Below are positions 36,156 through 48,369 of a DNA stretch of 64,000 bases, piece after piece. The notes below the pieces were generated by a model. It was given only the letters and a program-made list of their open reading frames with translations. It ran no database searches and was not told where the DNA came from. The stretch is from Sciurus carolinensis (Eukaryota; Chordata; Mammalia; Rodentia; Sciuridae), in the NCBI RefSeq assembly GCF_902686445.1, contig NC_062218.1, forward strand, positions 134,525,241 to 134,589,240. The letters run 5' to 3'. The translations under genes and the position numbers were made by a program. Within the stretch, counting starts at the first letter, position 1. Each line of letters opens with the position of its first letter.

Positions 36156-38587
36156 TTGCTGCAGGTGGGCGGGCTGCATGGAGAGCACTGTATGTCCTCT
36201 TCTGCAGACCTGATTGAAGACTGAGGCTGAGCCCCAGACTTACTGGCTCAGGAATGGGCCAACTGTGTGGTTGACTGCATGGCATAGTGGGATGTTGGGT
36301 CCCCCAGTCCTCTGCTCTGGGTGCATGTGGGTGATAAACAGCCTAAGTACTCACTGCTTATAGGTGTTGACCATCCTAGAGGAAAGCAAAGACTGTCCAA
36401 GGACCCATGTTCTTCTGCATCAGGGTTGGCAGTTATTGGGGAGCAGGGAGACCCAGACCAGGCCTGCATCCCTGGTCTGAGTGCCATGTCCATGAAAAAG
36501 GCATTTGTGTCCCCTAGGCAGCCCTCTTCTCCTTCCTCTGTGTGGCCACAGTCCCTAGATGGTCCCTGTAGTGTGTCAGTTCTTCCCTGGCTGCTCATAG
36601 GGAAAGACCCTGGGTGGTGTCTCTGGATTCCCCAGAGGAATGTGCCCAGTAAAGACCCTAGAGATGTTCCCAGCAGTCTGAGCAGCCTCTGCACACATTC
36701 ACAGGATTTTGTCTTTCTCAACTAAAGCATGCTTTGGGCCCAGGAATGTCTAAGTAACTTCTGTGTAGCCAGGGTGACTGGTCACCTAGCTGTAACCTCA
36801 GATCTGGGACCACCATGCCAATCCAAAATCTCCCTGGCATTCTCTGGATTTCTGGTTCTAGACTGTGAAGAGGCCGGGGTCAGGGTCCATAGTAGTCCTT
36901 CAGGGCTCACAGTTCCCAGAAACCATGTGTGTAAATTAGGCCACCTCACTTGTGCCTGTTTTTTGCTCATTGATGAGGGGCTGTGAGCCTAGCCTTCAGT
37001 CTTTGGCCCTGGGCTTCTGACCCTGGACCCCTGGCTGAGAAAAGCCACTGCAAATGGTAACCTGGGATCTTGGATCATTTACGTCTGCAGGTTTACAGTG
37101 AGTGCTCTGGAGGCTCCTGGCTGGGCCAGCTCCCAGTGCTGAGATTTACTGAAATACTCCATCCCTCCAGTGCAGCCGTGGCTCATTTATTTTAGGTCTC
37201 CCTGACTTCCTATCTTGACAGATCAATTGGGTGCAGCTTGGCAGGGCACCGTTCTAATTTCAAGAAACCGTGTCAGATACCTTTGCAAAGGAATCGTTCC
37301 ATCAGGAAGCCCAGTGTTCTCTGGAGCCAATCAATACTCCCGTGGCCCCTTCTTCTCTGATAATGAATTGCTGTCCACCTTGGCTGCCACCAGCTGGACC
37401 ACTGGGTGCTACCTGCTCAGCCTTGCCCAGCCTCAGCCTCAGCCACCCCCCCCCCCATTCCCACCTTTTTTCTTTTCTGCAGGAGGAGTAACCTTGTAGG
37501 GCAAGAGTGAAAGTGGGATAAGGGGAGAACCCCAGACTGGAGATCAGGTCCCCTCTGAACTTGCTTCTTGCTGACTGTGGGCAAGTTTGGGCCTCTGATC
37601 TCTGCTTTCTCTTGAGTCTGCTGGGGTTAGAAATGCCTGTTTCCTAGAGGACTCAGGGTCTGGTGGCTTTGGGCTTGGTACTTCTGGGCTGGCCTCTACT
37701 GGAAGATTCTGGGTGGTTCTGCCCACCCCAGGCAGGGTAAGGTGGAGTCTGCACAGTGGAGCTGGCCAGGTGCCCTTCACCATGATTCTGATCCCAAATT
37801 CCATATGGTGCTTATCTTCCTAAACATGGAAACCCTTCCCCCATGGCCTAGCTGGCCTGACTTTATTTTCTGGACTTCTGGTGTTTTGGCATCTTCTGTT
37901 GAATCCTCTCTCCACTTCACAACCCCAGTCCACATATCTTTAATGAGAACTTGGAACTGAGAACACGGGAAAGGAATTTCAAACTCAGAATAAGCCCAGA
38001 AACCATTGGCCTTAGAAGGTGCTGGATAAAGCCAGCAGCACAGGTCAGGGGGTGAGGCTGGACTGGAAGGTGGGTGGGGTAGGGGTTGGTAATTGGCCAC
38101 TTTGGAAGGAGGTGAACCTGTCCAAAGCTGAGCTGTAGGCCTCTGTCCCAGGCTGTAAGCTCAGAGTCCCCAGTTGGGAGCTCAGACCTTGGGTGTGGGT
38201 GTGGACCTTGAGCTATAATTTCAGACTATAGACTTGTGCTCTGGGGCTTAGACCCCTTTCTTTGACATCCCTGTCCAGTGTCAGCATGGCCCTCGATGAG
38301 TGATTCAGGTCCACAGAGAATCTGTTTCCCCCTGGATGTGCCTAATTTTTCCCTTATGTCCCAGGGCTGAGGTCGACTCACTGACTGGAGGGGATCCAGA
38401 CACAGTTTATGCTGGGTCTGGGCCGAGGGCCTGGGGTGACCTCAGATGGTTCAACTTTCCATTGGCTTAGGCCTTGTCAGGACCCAGAATGGCAGCTGAG
38501 GATATATAAAAGCTGTGTCCTGTGGCTGGGCATAGCAAGCAGACATGTCCTGCTGGGCACAGAACCCCAGAACCTCAGTGTAAAGGG
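36150..38587 (+). other. 5' part of the following ADAMTS2 intron, no repeats recognised
   Basis: About 2.4 kb directly downstream of the exon is unusually free of recognisable transposons. It holds a short poly-C tract near 37445-37457. No second exon is seen. Confidence 0.55.
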
Positions 38588-38589
38588 TG

Positions 38590-38625
<36 letters not shown>

Positions 38626-38626
38626 G
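38588..38626. repeat. (GT)n microsatellite
   Basis: About 19 GT units with one GC interruption, directly abutting the start of the MaLR LTR at 38628. Confidence 0.95.
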
Positions 38627-38627
38627 T

Positions 38628-39018
38628 ATTATGGTTTAGGTGTAGTTCATCCCTCAAAGGTTCATGTGCTAGAAACTTGGTCCCCAGTGTGGTGGTGCTA
38701 AAGTGGTAGAACCTTTTAAGAGGTGGGGCCTAGTGAAAGGTGGTTAGGTCATGGAGTTTCCACCCTCAAGAATGGATAACATTGGTTTCATGGAGTTGGC
38801 TGGGACTCTTGAAGGCAGATGGTTAAAAAACAAGACCATCCTATCTGCTTGATCTCTTGTACCTAACTGTTTCCCTTTCTGCCTCTCCACCAGGTTGTGA
38901 TGCTGGTGCCATGCTCTTTGGACCTTCCAATCACCAGAATTATGAAGTAAATAAACTCTTTACTTATAAAGTACCCTGCCTCATGTATTTTTTTTTACAG
39001 CAGTGCAAAACACTAGGG
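38628..39018 (+). mobile_element. MT/ORR1-like MaLR LTR, sense
   Basis: 'tattatggtttaggtgtag', 'gaggtggggcctagtgaaag', 'gaagtaaataaactcttt'-type sequence near 38945 and the 'caaaacactagggga' end form a near-complete rodent MaLR LTR. Confidence 0.8.
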
Positions 39019-39021
39019 GAC

Positions 39022-39465
39022 TGTATTAGTCTTTTCATTACTATAATGAAATACATGAGGCATGCTAACTTTATGAAGAAAAGAGATTTATTTAACTTAT
39101 AGTTTTAGAGGCTGAAAGTCCAAGATCAGGATATCCCACTGGTTGGGCAGCTGGTGAGGGCCTAAGGGCTGATGGCATCACAATGGCCAGAATACATATG
39201 AAAGTAAGAGATCACATCTCCAGAAAGGAAGCCAAAGGGCAATTCAGAGGCCAGGCTTACTGTTTTAAAAACTGCATCTTGCAAGAACTCAGGGGTCCTG
39301 CAAGAGCTATTTAATCCCTTCTGAGGGGAGCTCCTGCAATGATCTACAGAGCTCCTGCTAGGCCCTGCTGCTTAAAGGTTCCATCACCTCCTAGGATCAC
39401 CACTCTGGGGATCAGGTTTCCAATGCGTGAACCCTTGAGGGACAGATCATATCCAAACCATAGCA
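39022..39465 (-). mobile_element. MaLR-type LTR, antisense, abutting the previous one
   Basis: It opens 'ctgtattagtcttttcatta', has 'aagaaaagagatttatttaa', and ends 'catatccaaaccatagcag'. It lies three bases after the sense LTR, so the two face each other tail to tail. Confidence 0.78.
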
Positions 39466-40379
39466 GGGACCCTTTCTTCCTGGGAATTCTGGTTGGAACC
39501 CTGATATATCCATGAGCTTCTGGCTGAAGCAGGCAGGAGGTGCTGAGGGGGTCTGACTCTTGGCTCCCCAAGGCAACTTCTGGAGATGAGTTGAAGCATC
39601 ACACTCTTCATCGATGGGTAGTGGGTGTATTGAGTCCCATCGGGAGGGGACGTATCTATCCTGGACTTTCAAGGTGGATGATGGCTGAGCTTTCCTGGGG
39701 CCCACATGGCTGCTTCTCAGGGGTGCTGAGACAGTTGTCCTGTTTTCTCTGAGAAGCCAACCGGCTGCCTGGGGTGATCCCAGGGGCTCACAGAGCCTCA
39801 GAGAATCATTTTCACTAATAGTCTCTGTCATGTTAGATCAGTTGCTGGGTTGCAGTTTGCCTGGGGAAATGGATGGAAAATGAGGGTTTTAGCATGTTTT
39901 CTCAGACTCACACTGGGGTTGGGTGTGCGTGTGGTGGATGGTTTAGCTTTAGGAAGGGTGAAGGATAGAAGGAGGGGGAGAACCCTTTTTTCTCCTCACT
40001 GTCCCTACTGGTGTCTGTAGATACATCTCTGCTTAGCTCTGCTGGGACAGGAGGTAGAGCTCTGAGGCCAGGGCCCCAGGGTGGCCTTTTGGGGAGAGCA
40101 TTACCCAGGATGTAGGTTTTTTTCAGGTGCCCTGAGTCTCAGTTTTCTGCCCTTCCTAGGGCCAGCCTTGAGATACTGTTTTGTGGGGGTGAGGTATACT
40201 GTGTGTGTGTGCGTGTGTGCAAACAGGGTACAGCTCTGTTCCAGAACCCTGCCCTGGCTTCCATCTCTCATCTTGGGGTTGTTGAGGAGGGAGCCGGAGA
40301 GACAATACAGGCTGAGGGGCCTTGCCTGGGGCCAGACGCCTGGATCTGGAACTTGGTGACCCTGACCGTCACTCCCTGT
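39466..40379. other. Intronic sequence, nothing recognised
   Basis: Apart from a short GT run at 40198-40218 I recognise no repeat or gene here. Confidence 0.5.
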
Positions 40380-40860
40380 AAGCCTCGGACTGCAGCGATA
40401 CACCAGCTTGGGGCTTAAAACAATAGAAATTTATTCTCTTCCAATTCTGGGGATCAGAAATCTGAAATCAGTTTCTCTGGGTGGAAATCAGTGTGTAGGC
40501 AAGGATGTGCTCCCACTGGAGTCTCTCTAGGAGAGATTTGTTCCTTGCCTCTCCCAGCTTCTGGTAGCTGCCAGCCTCCCTTGGTTTATGGCTGTGTTGC
40601 TCCTGTATCTGCCTCTGTGGTCACATCACCTCCTCTTCTGTCTGCGTGTGTCCCGTTGCCTCTCCTTGCAAGGTTGCGTGTAATTACATTTTGGTTTCAT
40701 CAGGATCATCTGGGACACTCTCTTCATTTCAAGATCCACAGTCAGATCACATCTGCAAAGTCCTTTTTTTTTTTTTTTTCCATATAAAGCACCAGTCTCA
40801 GGTTATGGGAATCAGGACTTGTTATCTTTGGGGTCACCCTTCAGCCAATTTCAAGAGGTG
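40380..40860 (-). mobile_element. MaLR-type LTR, antisense
   Basis: 'caatagaaatttattctctt', 'ctctcccagcttctggtag', 'ctgcctctgtggtcacatc' and 'cacatctgcaaagtcctttt' follow the same LTR family as 33250-33715. A T run lies at 40764-40780. 40861-41344 after it is unassigned. Confidence 0.77.
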
Positions 40861-41344
40861 AACTGATCCTCGCATAAAGCTGGCTATACAGTGGTCAGGG
40901 CACTCATCTCTGAAATACCCATGGAGGGCCCGTGTGGAAGAACATCTAGTTCTAGTCTCAACCAGATGGTGCCCCCACACCTGGAAAGGCTAGGCCAGAC
41001 TGTAACTGGGCTGATCCCAAGACTATGTGCCTAGAGAAGCTGGCCTTGCATTGGCATTGAGCACCCGACTATCTCAGCCCACAAGGGGCTGAACCTGGGA
41101 CTCTGTGAAAATCCCTAGAGCATATTCTGTGCATGTAATCTTCCTTTCAGATGCACAGTGCCATTTGCAGAAAGTTCTGATATCCCAAGACAAAAAGCTG
41201 CAAACTCAGAAGACCGCAGGACCTGGCAGGCAATGCCAGTGGGGAAAACAGCAGAGAAGAAAATGACATCCACCCTTGGTCTGGCTTTCATTTCCCTACT
41301 TTTTATGTAAACACAGAAGACAGAGAAACATGTCTGTAATGGGG

Positions 41345-42095
41345 AAAAAGGCACACTCATACATTGCTGGTGGGAGTGCACATTGGTACAACCATTATGG
41401 AAAACAGCATGGAAATTCTTCAGAAAACTTAGAATGGAACCACCATTTGACCCAGCTATCCCACTCCTTGGTTTATACTGAAAGGACTTAAAATCACCAA
41501 ACTACAGCGACATAGCCACATTAATGTTTACGGCAGCTCAATTCACAATAGCTAGATTGTGGAACCAATCTAGATGCCCTTCAATTGATAAATGGATAAA
41601 GAAACTGTGGTATATATACACAATGGAGTACTACTCAGCCATAAAGAAGAATGAAATTCTGGCATTTGCTGGTAAATGGATGGAGTTGGAGAATATCATG
41701 CTAAGTGAAATGAGCCAAACCCCCAAATCCAAAGGCCAAATGTTTTCTCTGATATGCAGAAGCTAATTCACAATAAGGGGGTGGGGATAGGGAAGAATAG
41801 AGTTACTTTATATTAGAGGGGAGTGTTGGGAGGGGAAGGGGTATGGGGGTGGGAATGATAGTAGAGTGAAACAGACATTATTAACTCATGTTCATGTATG
41901 GCTGCATGACTGATGTGAACTTGCAATATGTATAATCAGAAAAATGAGAGATTACACTCTCTAGGGGAGAATCTGTTCTGGCCTCTGTCAGTTTCTTATA
42001 GCTGCCATTTATGTATGATCTATCAAAATGTATAAGTGCATTCTACTGTCATGTACAACTAATTAGAACAAATACAATAAATTAAAAAAATGAAA
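41345..42095 (+). mobile_element. 5'-truncated L1 3' end with an internal foreign segment
   Basis: ORF2 C-terminal sequence (frame at 41276-41491 reads [17 protein letters not shown]; frame at 41524-41766 reads RCPSIDKWIKKLWYIYTM) continues into a 3' UTR ending 'cattctactgtcatgtacaa' and an A-rich tail. It is similar to the copy at 19093-19784 but with a different 3' UTR. No clean target duplication was found. A 48-bp LTR-like segment interrupts the 3' UTR at about 41958-42005. Confidence 0.88.
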
Positions 42096-43335
42096 GTAAT
42101 AGTACCTGACACCTGGCCTTGGCCTCGCTATGGGCACAGGGCAGACCAGAGACCCCATCCAAAGGGACAGCCCTTCCTTGACCTTGACCTGGGTAAGGGT
42201 AGATCTGGGGCAACTGATTACTATACTATCAAGAGAATTCAGGTATCATAATTTGTACGTGAACCGTCCTGATTTAAAGTGTGGTTTCAAATTTCTGAAA
42301 AGCACCATATGGACCAAATAAAACAAGTGTTTTCCCCCTCTCTCCTCCCCTCTTCCACCCCTGGCATCGGCTTCTGCTTTCTGAGAGACACAGACAGAAG
42401 TGTCCTCTGCCCTCTTCCATGGGCTGCCCTCTGTGTTCCCCTTGGGTATGCATTGGAACAGAGGAGGGGCAGGTGGTTCCTGTCCTGGGGATCTGTCACT
42501 GGGCTGTTGTGCCCTCAGGCCCCACCGTGCACACCCCCTGGACTGAGGGAAGAGAAGTCTGACAACCCTGTGCCCGTGACCTTGGCTGCCACCTTCTCTC
42601 AGAAGCAGCCTCTGCCAGGCCTCTGCCCGCTGCTGTCAGGCTGCGGTGTCCTCCCTGAAGTGCAGAGGAGGCAGAACACCACGGGAGCCACTCTGCCCTG
42701 CTGCCGAGAGAGGATGGCGTGCCGGTGCTGGGTGGCTCCTCCACGTGGCCGAGTGCTGGCTGCATCTGCACCTGGTGGCCCACAGCCAGCCCTTCCCTAC
42801 TGTGACAGGAGCCAACCCCTCCTGCCTCGTACTTCATCCCGTTACTTGCCTTGAGGCGGATAGGAGTTCTCCAGACTGCTGAGCGCGAGATGGGGCGCAA
42901 GGCTGATGCTGGGGATTTCGTGGGGTCTGCAGCCTCCAGTGACCCGGACCTGCTCAGTCTCCCGCATGGAATGGGAGGGCCACCAGGGAGTTTGGGGAAA
43001 AAACTTGACTAAGAATTCAATTTTAGCAAGCCTGCTCTGGTTGCAGTGTGCAGAAGGGGAGGCCAGCAGGAGGGCGGGAGCCATGGCATGGGGGAGACAC
43101 CAGAGTCCTGTCTCAGCAGGCCACACACAGGACAGGGAAGTTGGCTGGACTCCATTTACTGGCAGGCAAGCCTCCGTGGTATGTAGTGGATGTCAGGAGT
43201 AGGGAATGGGCCCAGGCAGCCATGAGGCCCGGTGGGAGTGGGGATTGGAGAGGATGGGGCAGGAGATGCGTTGGGGCAAATTTATTGAGAGCTACCCCAG
43301 GGAGCCTTTCTGATCTGCAGTTGTTGATGTCTGTC
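42096..43335. other. Intronic sequence, GC-rich in part, nothing recognised
   Basis: GC-richer around 42400-42900, which lets overlapping frames stay open on both strands; none has splice context or familiar protein content. I see no dense CpG cluster that would clearly make it a CpG island. Confidence 0.5.
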
Positions 43336-43780
43336 TTAGCTTCTTGTGTCTGCTGTAACAAGTTACCACAAACTTAGTGACTTAAAGCGGCATGATTTAT
43401 TCTCTCACAATTTTGGAGGCTAGATATCTAAAATGGGTCTTTACGGACCCAGGTGTCCTCAGGGCGGCTTCCCTCCAGAAGCTCTAGGGGAGAATGTGTT
43501 CCTGGCCTCTGTTGGTTTCTTATAGCTGCCGGCCTCCCTTGGCTTTCAGCTGATTCTGTGGTCACATGGTCTCCTTCTCTTTTGTAGCCAAGTTTCCCTC
43601 TGTCCCCCTTTTATAAGGACACCCGTGATTCGTTTTAGGGCCCACAAGTGTTCCAGAATAGTCTCCCTATTTCAAGATCCTTAATCACTTCCGTACTCTC
43701 TTTTGCCATAAAAGGTAACACTCACGGGTCTGGAGAGTAGGATGTGGACACCCTGCGGGGTCATGATTCAACTGACTGTC
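43336..43780 (-). mobile_element. MaLR-type LTR, antisense
   Basis: 'cttcttgtgtctgctgtaac', 'ttattctctcacaattttgg', 'gtttcttatagctgccggc' and 'cctatttcaagatccttaat' mark the LTR. Its segment at 43483-43530 resembles the segment embedded in the L1 at 41958-42005. Confidence 0.8.
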
Positions 43781-44934
43781 TAAGTGGTCAACCCTGGGGC
43801 CCTGGGGGCGGGTAGAGAGAGGCCCTTGGGCTGGATTCATATCCTGAGCTCCAGGTCTGGCTGGTATCCCTGAGTTCGGACCTCTCTCTATGTCTCCCAC
43901 CCTGGCGCTTCCTGAACTGCTTGCTGAGCCCTGGAGTCCATCTCTCTCACATGGTAACCCTGGGGCTCTTAGTCCGCCGACTCAGCTTTGTGCCCTGCCA
44001 AGCAGGCTATTGCTAGTGCACTGCATTGCACCTCTGTTCTCGATTCCTGGGACCCTCTCAGTTCCTCCTCCTCTTTCCACCCCTGGGCTGTGTCTGAAGC
44101 TTGGGGACCCGAGGAAATCCAAGGAGAAGCACTCGTGAAACCCGAGGCAGCTGCCCTGGCTCTGGGAGGCGTGTATCGGAGCTGAGCACACCCTTGGCAG
44201 AGGCCACAGTGCTCCTGTCCTGTGGGCTGGGCCCTTGGGACAGCTGTTGGAGATGCCAGGGCGGTGACGTGGCCCCACGCTGGGAAGGGTGGGCGGGGAC
44301 TGGCACTGGGAAAGCCGAGGCTGCACATTCTCAGAGGCCTGAAGTTGTCTGGGGTCAGACTTGGGGAGAACACTCCAGAGCCGTCAGCCAACTGGAAGGG
44401 CCCGGGTTAACTCTGATCTGGCTGTTTTTTTGCACCAGGGTCTGCTGCTTATGAGCCCAGTAACGTGGGTACTTCCCACCCCTGGGCTATTAAGGCAGAT
44501 GCAATGCATGTGGCCAGGACCCACCTCATCTCACAGTGGAGACATGAGGAGGAGCCAGAGTGTGTTCCCCAGAGCTCAGTCTGTGACTGATATGCCTCCT
44601 CCCCAGCCACTCCCCTGTTTCCACACCAGTGCTGACAGCCCCACATGCGTGGTTCCTCTCTTCCATGTCCAATGTGTATTTAGCTGTTCCTGCGTCTCAG
44701 ACCTGCCCTTCCCCCACTTCTCTCTTCTCATGTTTCTGTGGACTGTCATTCAGAAGAGGCAACCAGGTGAATGTGGCCCAGAAAGGTGCTGGATTGTTGG
44801 ACAGATGACCAACGTGATCCAGAGGATGGCAGTCTCAGTCCTTGCTTGGCTGTGGCCCCAACTCAGATGCAAGGACGGTCCACAAAGATGACCTGTGTTT
44901 CAGCAGCTGCTCCCAGCATGTTGGACAAGTGGAG
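43781..44934. other. Intronic sequence, nothing recognised
   Basis: GC-rich enough at 43970-44450 for several overlapping open frames on both strands, but none has splice signals or recognisable protein content. Confidence 0.5.
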
Positions 44935-45080
44935 TGTGTGTGGTTCAAGCCTGTCCCGCTGTTCCACTGACTGTGGGGTCCTGGGCAAAGTACCCAACCC
45001 CTTGGTGACTCAGTTTCCCTGTCTCCAACTGGGTACAATGTTCCAGGGGCTATTGGAATTATACAAGCTAGTTCTCATCT
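44935..45080 (+). mobile_element. MIR SINE, sense
   Basis: 'gtcctgggcaaagtaccc' and 'ctcagtttccctgtctcc' are the sense MIR core. 45081-46131 after it has no recognised feature. Confidence 0.65.
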
Positions 45081-46131
45081 CATCCAGATCAGAGTGCCTA
45101 CTCCTTGCTTGCTGTGACACATTGCTAGGAGTCCAGGGATGTTTGGGACCCTGAGTTTCCCTCAGTCCTTGCCACCCCTTCTCCGCTCTGCTCTTTTCCA
45201 TAGAAACAAAGAACTGGTGCTTTTCTTCTCTTCCCTTTGGATTTGTGTTGTGAATATCCCCACAAAGAGCTTTGCTGTGACCACAGTGACCACACCTGGC
45301 CTCTGGGTAGCACATGATCAAAGTGAAACTGAGATCTGTTTACAGGTATACCCAAAGTTTAATTTAGCAAGAATAGGGCACCTGGTTTTTGCAGGTGAGC
45401 TTGGCAGATCTGCTTTTTACATGTTCCCAACGCAGCAGATACTAGTTGTCTGTGACATTTGTACTTCAGGTGTGGGAGCCTGCTTGCTGACCCTGTTCAG
45501 GACATCCCTTGGGACCCGGTGAGGCTCCCTGCATGTCCCAGGTGCCCCCATGAACAACTGTGAAAGAGACATCATGGATGTCCTGCTTGATGGGGGACGT
45601 AAGGGGAAGATCCCATGGTGGGTCTCTGCTCAGAGGCCTCTGGGGGATACAGAGGGTTGGGATGGAGGGGAGGTGTTCTGGGACCCAGCATCTACACTGA
45701 AGTTGGCCACCATGATGGGGACACAGAGATAGCTTGAGGGACATCTGAAAGATACTGAAAGCTCTTCCCCAAAACCAATGAGGACAGGCATGGCCAGGAA
45801 ACTGGGTTTGGTCTTAGGATCCAAACTCTGCCAATTTATGCCAGCCAGAGACCTCTGACCACAGGCCCCATTTCCTCTCAGAATTCTCGGCAGGATGGCA
45901 AACACTTCAACCAGCTCCAAGCCTGAAGTGTTTTCTATAAAAATTTCCAATTTTCCTTGACCCATTTCTCTTTGAAATTAATCCCAAGCAGCACTGTGCA
46001 CTTGGCCCTGAAGGAACTCTGAGCCGGGAAAAGGTCACACAATTAGGTGGAAATGTTGGTGTCTGACTCTCTCCCCCTCCCACTCTCAAGCTTTATTTTT
46101 CTCTCCTTCAGTCTCACCCTCTGTTGAGCCT

Positions 46132-46545
46132 GAGCTGGGGCAGCCAGGAAAGGGTGTGGCTGTGGAATAAGAGGGACAGGTCCCCATCCCAGGTTCTACA
46201 CTTAGCCTGGGCCACACAGAAATAACACCAGCCTCAGTGCTTCAGCATCTGCTGTTCCCTCTGTCTGAAATGCTCTCCCAGCGCCGGGCTTCCTACCTTT
46301 CAGGTCTCAGTTCAACTTAGTCACCACTCCAGACCCTGACTGCTTCCCTTTCTACCCATCCTTTTTCACTCTATTCTTTTCTCCCATTTAACTTTGACCA
46401 TAGGATTTTCCACTCTGGAAGCTTCTGCTCGTTGTGTCTCCCTCGCTTGGACTGTGAGCTCTGGGGAGAGCAAGGACTTGCTCTAGCTTGTCTACTGCTG
46501 CATCCCCAGCACCCAGTCCAGCTCCACAAACGTGACAGACACAGT
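46132..46545 (+). repeat. Left arm of a large inverted repeat (L2-derived)
   Basis: The right part is L2 3' sequence (tcaggtctcagttcaac, ggactgtgagctctgggg, gcatccccagcaccc). The arm pairs with the reverse complement of 47205-47660. Within it, 46158-46270 is about 97 percent identical to its partner (three substitutions and one 4-bp gap by eye), while the rest is roughly 70-80 percent. Confidence 0.85.
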
Positions 46546-46627
46546 AAGTGGAAGTTGGCTAGATTCTTAGTTGGGATGCCTCTCCCAGAGCTCCCAAATT
46601 GGCCCTCCCAGCCTGGGTGTGGTTCTG

Positions 46628-46835
46628 GGGTATTAGGTTTTAGATAAGGTGTCCCCCAAGGACCTGTTGGTTCCTGGCCTGTGGCACTATTCATAGTACT
46701 GTGCTGCCATAGGTCCCCAGCAATAGGGCCAACAACCCTGTACTGAAACCTCTGAAATCCATGAGCCAAAATGGTCTTTCCTCCTTTAAGTTACTGTCTC
46801 AGGTATTTTGTTGCAGTGACGGAATGCTGACTAAC
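46628..46835 (+). mobile_element. MT-like MaLR LTR, sense, centrally deleted
   Basis: 'gtattaggttttagataagg' at the left and 'ctgaaacctctgaaatcc', 'ctttcctcctttaagttac', 'gtgacggaatgctgactaac' at the right. The middle is shortened. It sits in the loop between the inverted-repeat arms. Confidence 0.78.
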
Positions 46836-47204
46836 AGAGGGGGTGAAGCCTCAGGGAATGACCCTGAAGGGGAAGGGAGAAGTCCAGCTGGAGCATCTCC
46901 CATGGGTGTCCAGGCAGCTCGATGATGCACACCTGGGAGGAGGGCAGGGTCCAGGTGAGAGCTCACAGGATGGGACAGTTTGCAGGAGTCTGGACCAAGA
47001 TGTGGTGGGGATGGCCTGGGAGCTGGGCTTGTGGGGGCTGATCTGGGCTGGGAAGGGACCAGGCCATCAGGTGCCTTGGAGGATTCAATAATTCCTAATC
47101 ATAATGCTGCATACAAAATCATTGGAAGAATAATTATACAAACAACTATAGTCTTTAGGTGGGAGACTGAAGCTCAGAGAGGGCTGGCCCTTGCCCACTG
47201 CCAC

Positions 47205-47660
47205 ACATGCTCTTGTTCATTCATTCATTCAGCACATTCTTCCTTGTCTGTCTGTTATGGGTTCAGGTGCTGGGGATGCAGCAGTGGATGATCCAGATCA
47301 AGTCCTCATTCGCTCAGAGCTCAAAGTCCAGCAAGGGAAACACAATGAGCAGAAGCTTGCAGACAGTAGAAAAGTCCATGGTCAAGGTTAAAAAAAAAAA
47401 AAAAAGGATAAAGAATAGCCTGAGAGAAGTGGGGTAGGGAGGAGCTGCTCTAGGTCAGGAGTGATGACATTTGAACTGAGACCTCAATGATGGGGCGGCT
47501 CAGCCCTGGGAAGTGTTTCAGACAGAGGGAACAGCAGATGCTGAAGCACTGAGGTGTTATTTCTGTGTGGCCCAGGTTAAGTGCAGAACCTGGGATGGGG
47601 ACCTGTCCCTCTGATTCCACAGCCATGCCCCTCCTATTGCTCTGTGCCCCCCCAGCTCAG
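47205..47660 (-). repeat. Right arm of the large inverted repeat (L2-derived)
   Basis: The reverse complement of the arm at 46132-46545. The high-identity core is 47516-47624. An A run at 47390-47405 and ATTC units at 47217-47230 have arisen in the less similar part. Confidence 0.85.
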
Positions 47661-48369
47661 AGGAAGGTTTTTTTTTTTTTTTTTTTTCCCCAGGAGAGAA
47701 GGTTCAGGTCATAGGCAAAGCCCCATTTAGCTTCTAGACTCATGGGGTGGGGAACTGGGGTCCCAGATGTGGCCCCACAGGCAGGTAGGCTCTGGTATGC
47801 CCTGGCAACTTCTCTTGCCCCTGATAACAGTGTCCCTCCTCTACATTTGGGATTATTAGAAACAATGTAAGGAGCAGGCCCGGTGGTTTCAGGTATGTCC
47901 TTACTGCTTTATTAGGCCAGGTCTTCTTTCCCCAGGCTGCCACTTTGGGGAGGACCCCCAAGGTAAAGAGAAACTGGAACTGTGAGAGTTTGTAGGACAG
48001 GATGTGCAGCTGCTTCTCGGGCCATTGCAGGCAGAGCCTAGTAGCTCACCCAGCTGGTCCCCAGGCAGCGCTGACCAGCGGCTCCCACACAGCGTCTGCC
48101 TGGGACAGCCTAAGTGTTCTCTACTGGTGCAAACTGTCTTGGAAGTAGGGCTGAAGACATCCTGGCAGCTGGTCTTGGGTTCTATTCCTGTGAAGGTACT
48201 GTTGCTAACCCCACAGATGGTGACCTGAGCAGCCCCAAAGCCCTGGAGCTCTGGCTCTGAGCAGCCATCAGGGAGTACTTGCTGAGTGACTGAATGAATT
48301 ATGGAATCCAAGCACCGAACAGACTCACCACTTGTGCAGAGCCAGCCTGGTTCTCAGAGCAACTCTGGT
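47661..48369. other. Intronic sequence, nothing recognised
   Basis: A T run lies at 47669-47687. No gene or identifiable repeat otherwise. Confidence 0.5.

Noticed and set aside
42279..42854. 191-codon + strand open frame in GC-rich sequence
   Set aside because: Low-complexity Pro/Cys/Arg-rich translation, with an overlapping open frame on the other strand. There are no family motifs, and no consensus splice pair bounds it.
43970..44450. Many overlapping open frames on both strands, a possible exon or CpG island
   Set aside because: CpG dinucleotides are scattered, not clustered as in an island, and no frame resembles an ADAMTS2 exon or another known protein.
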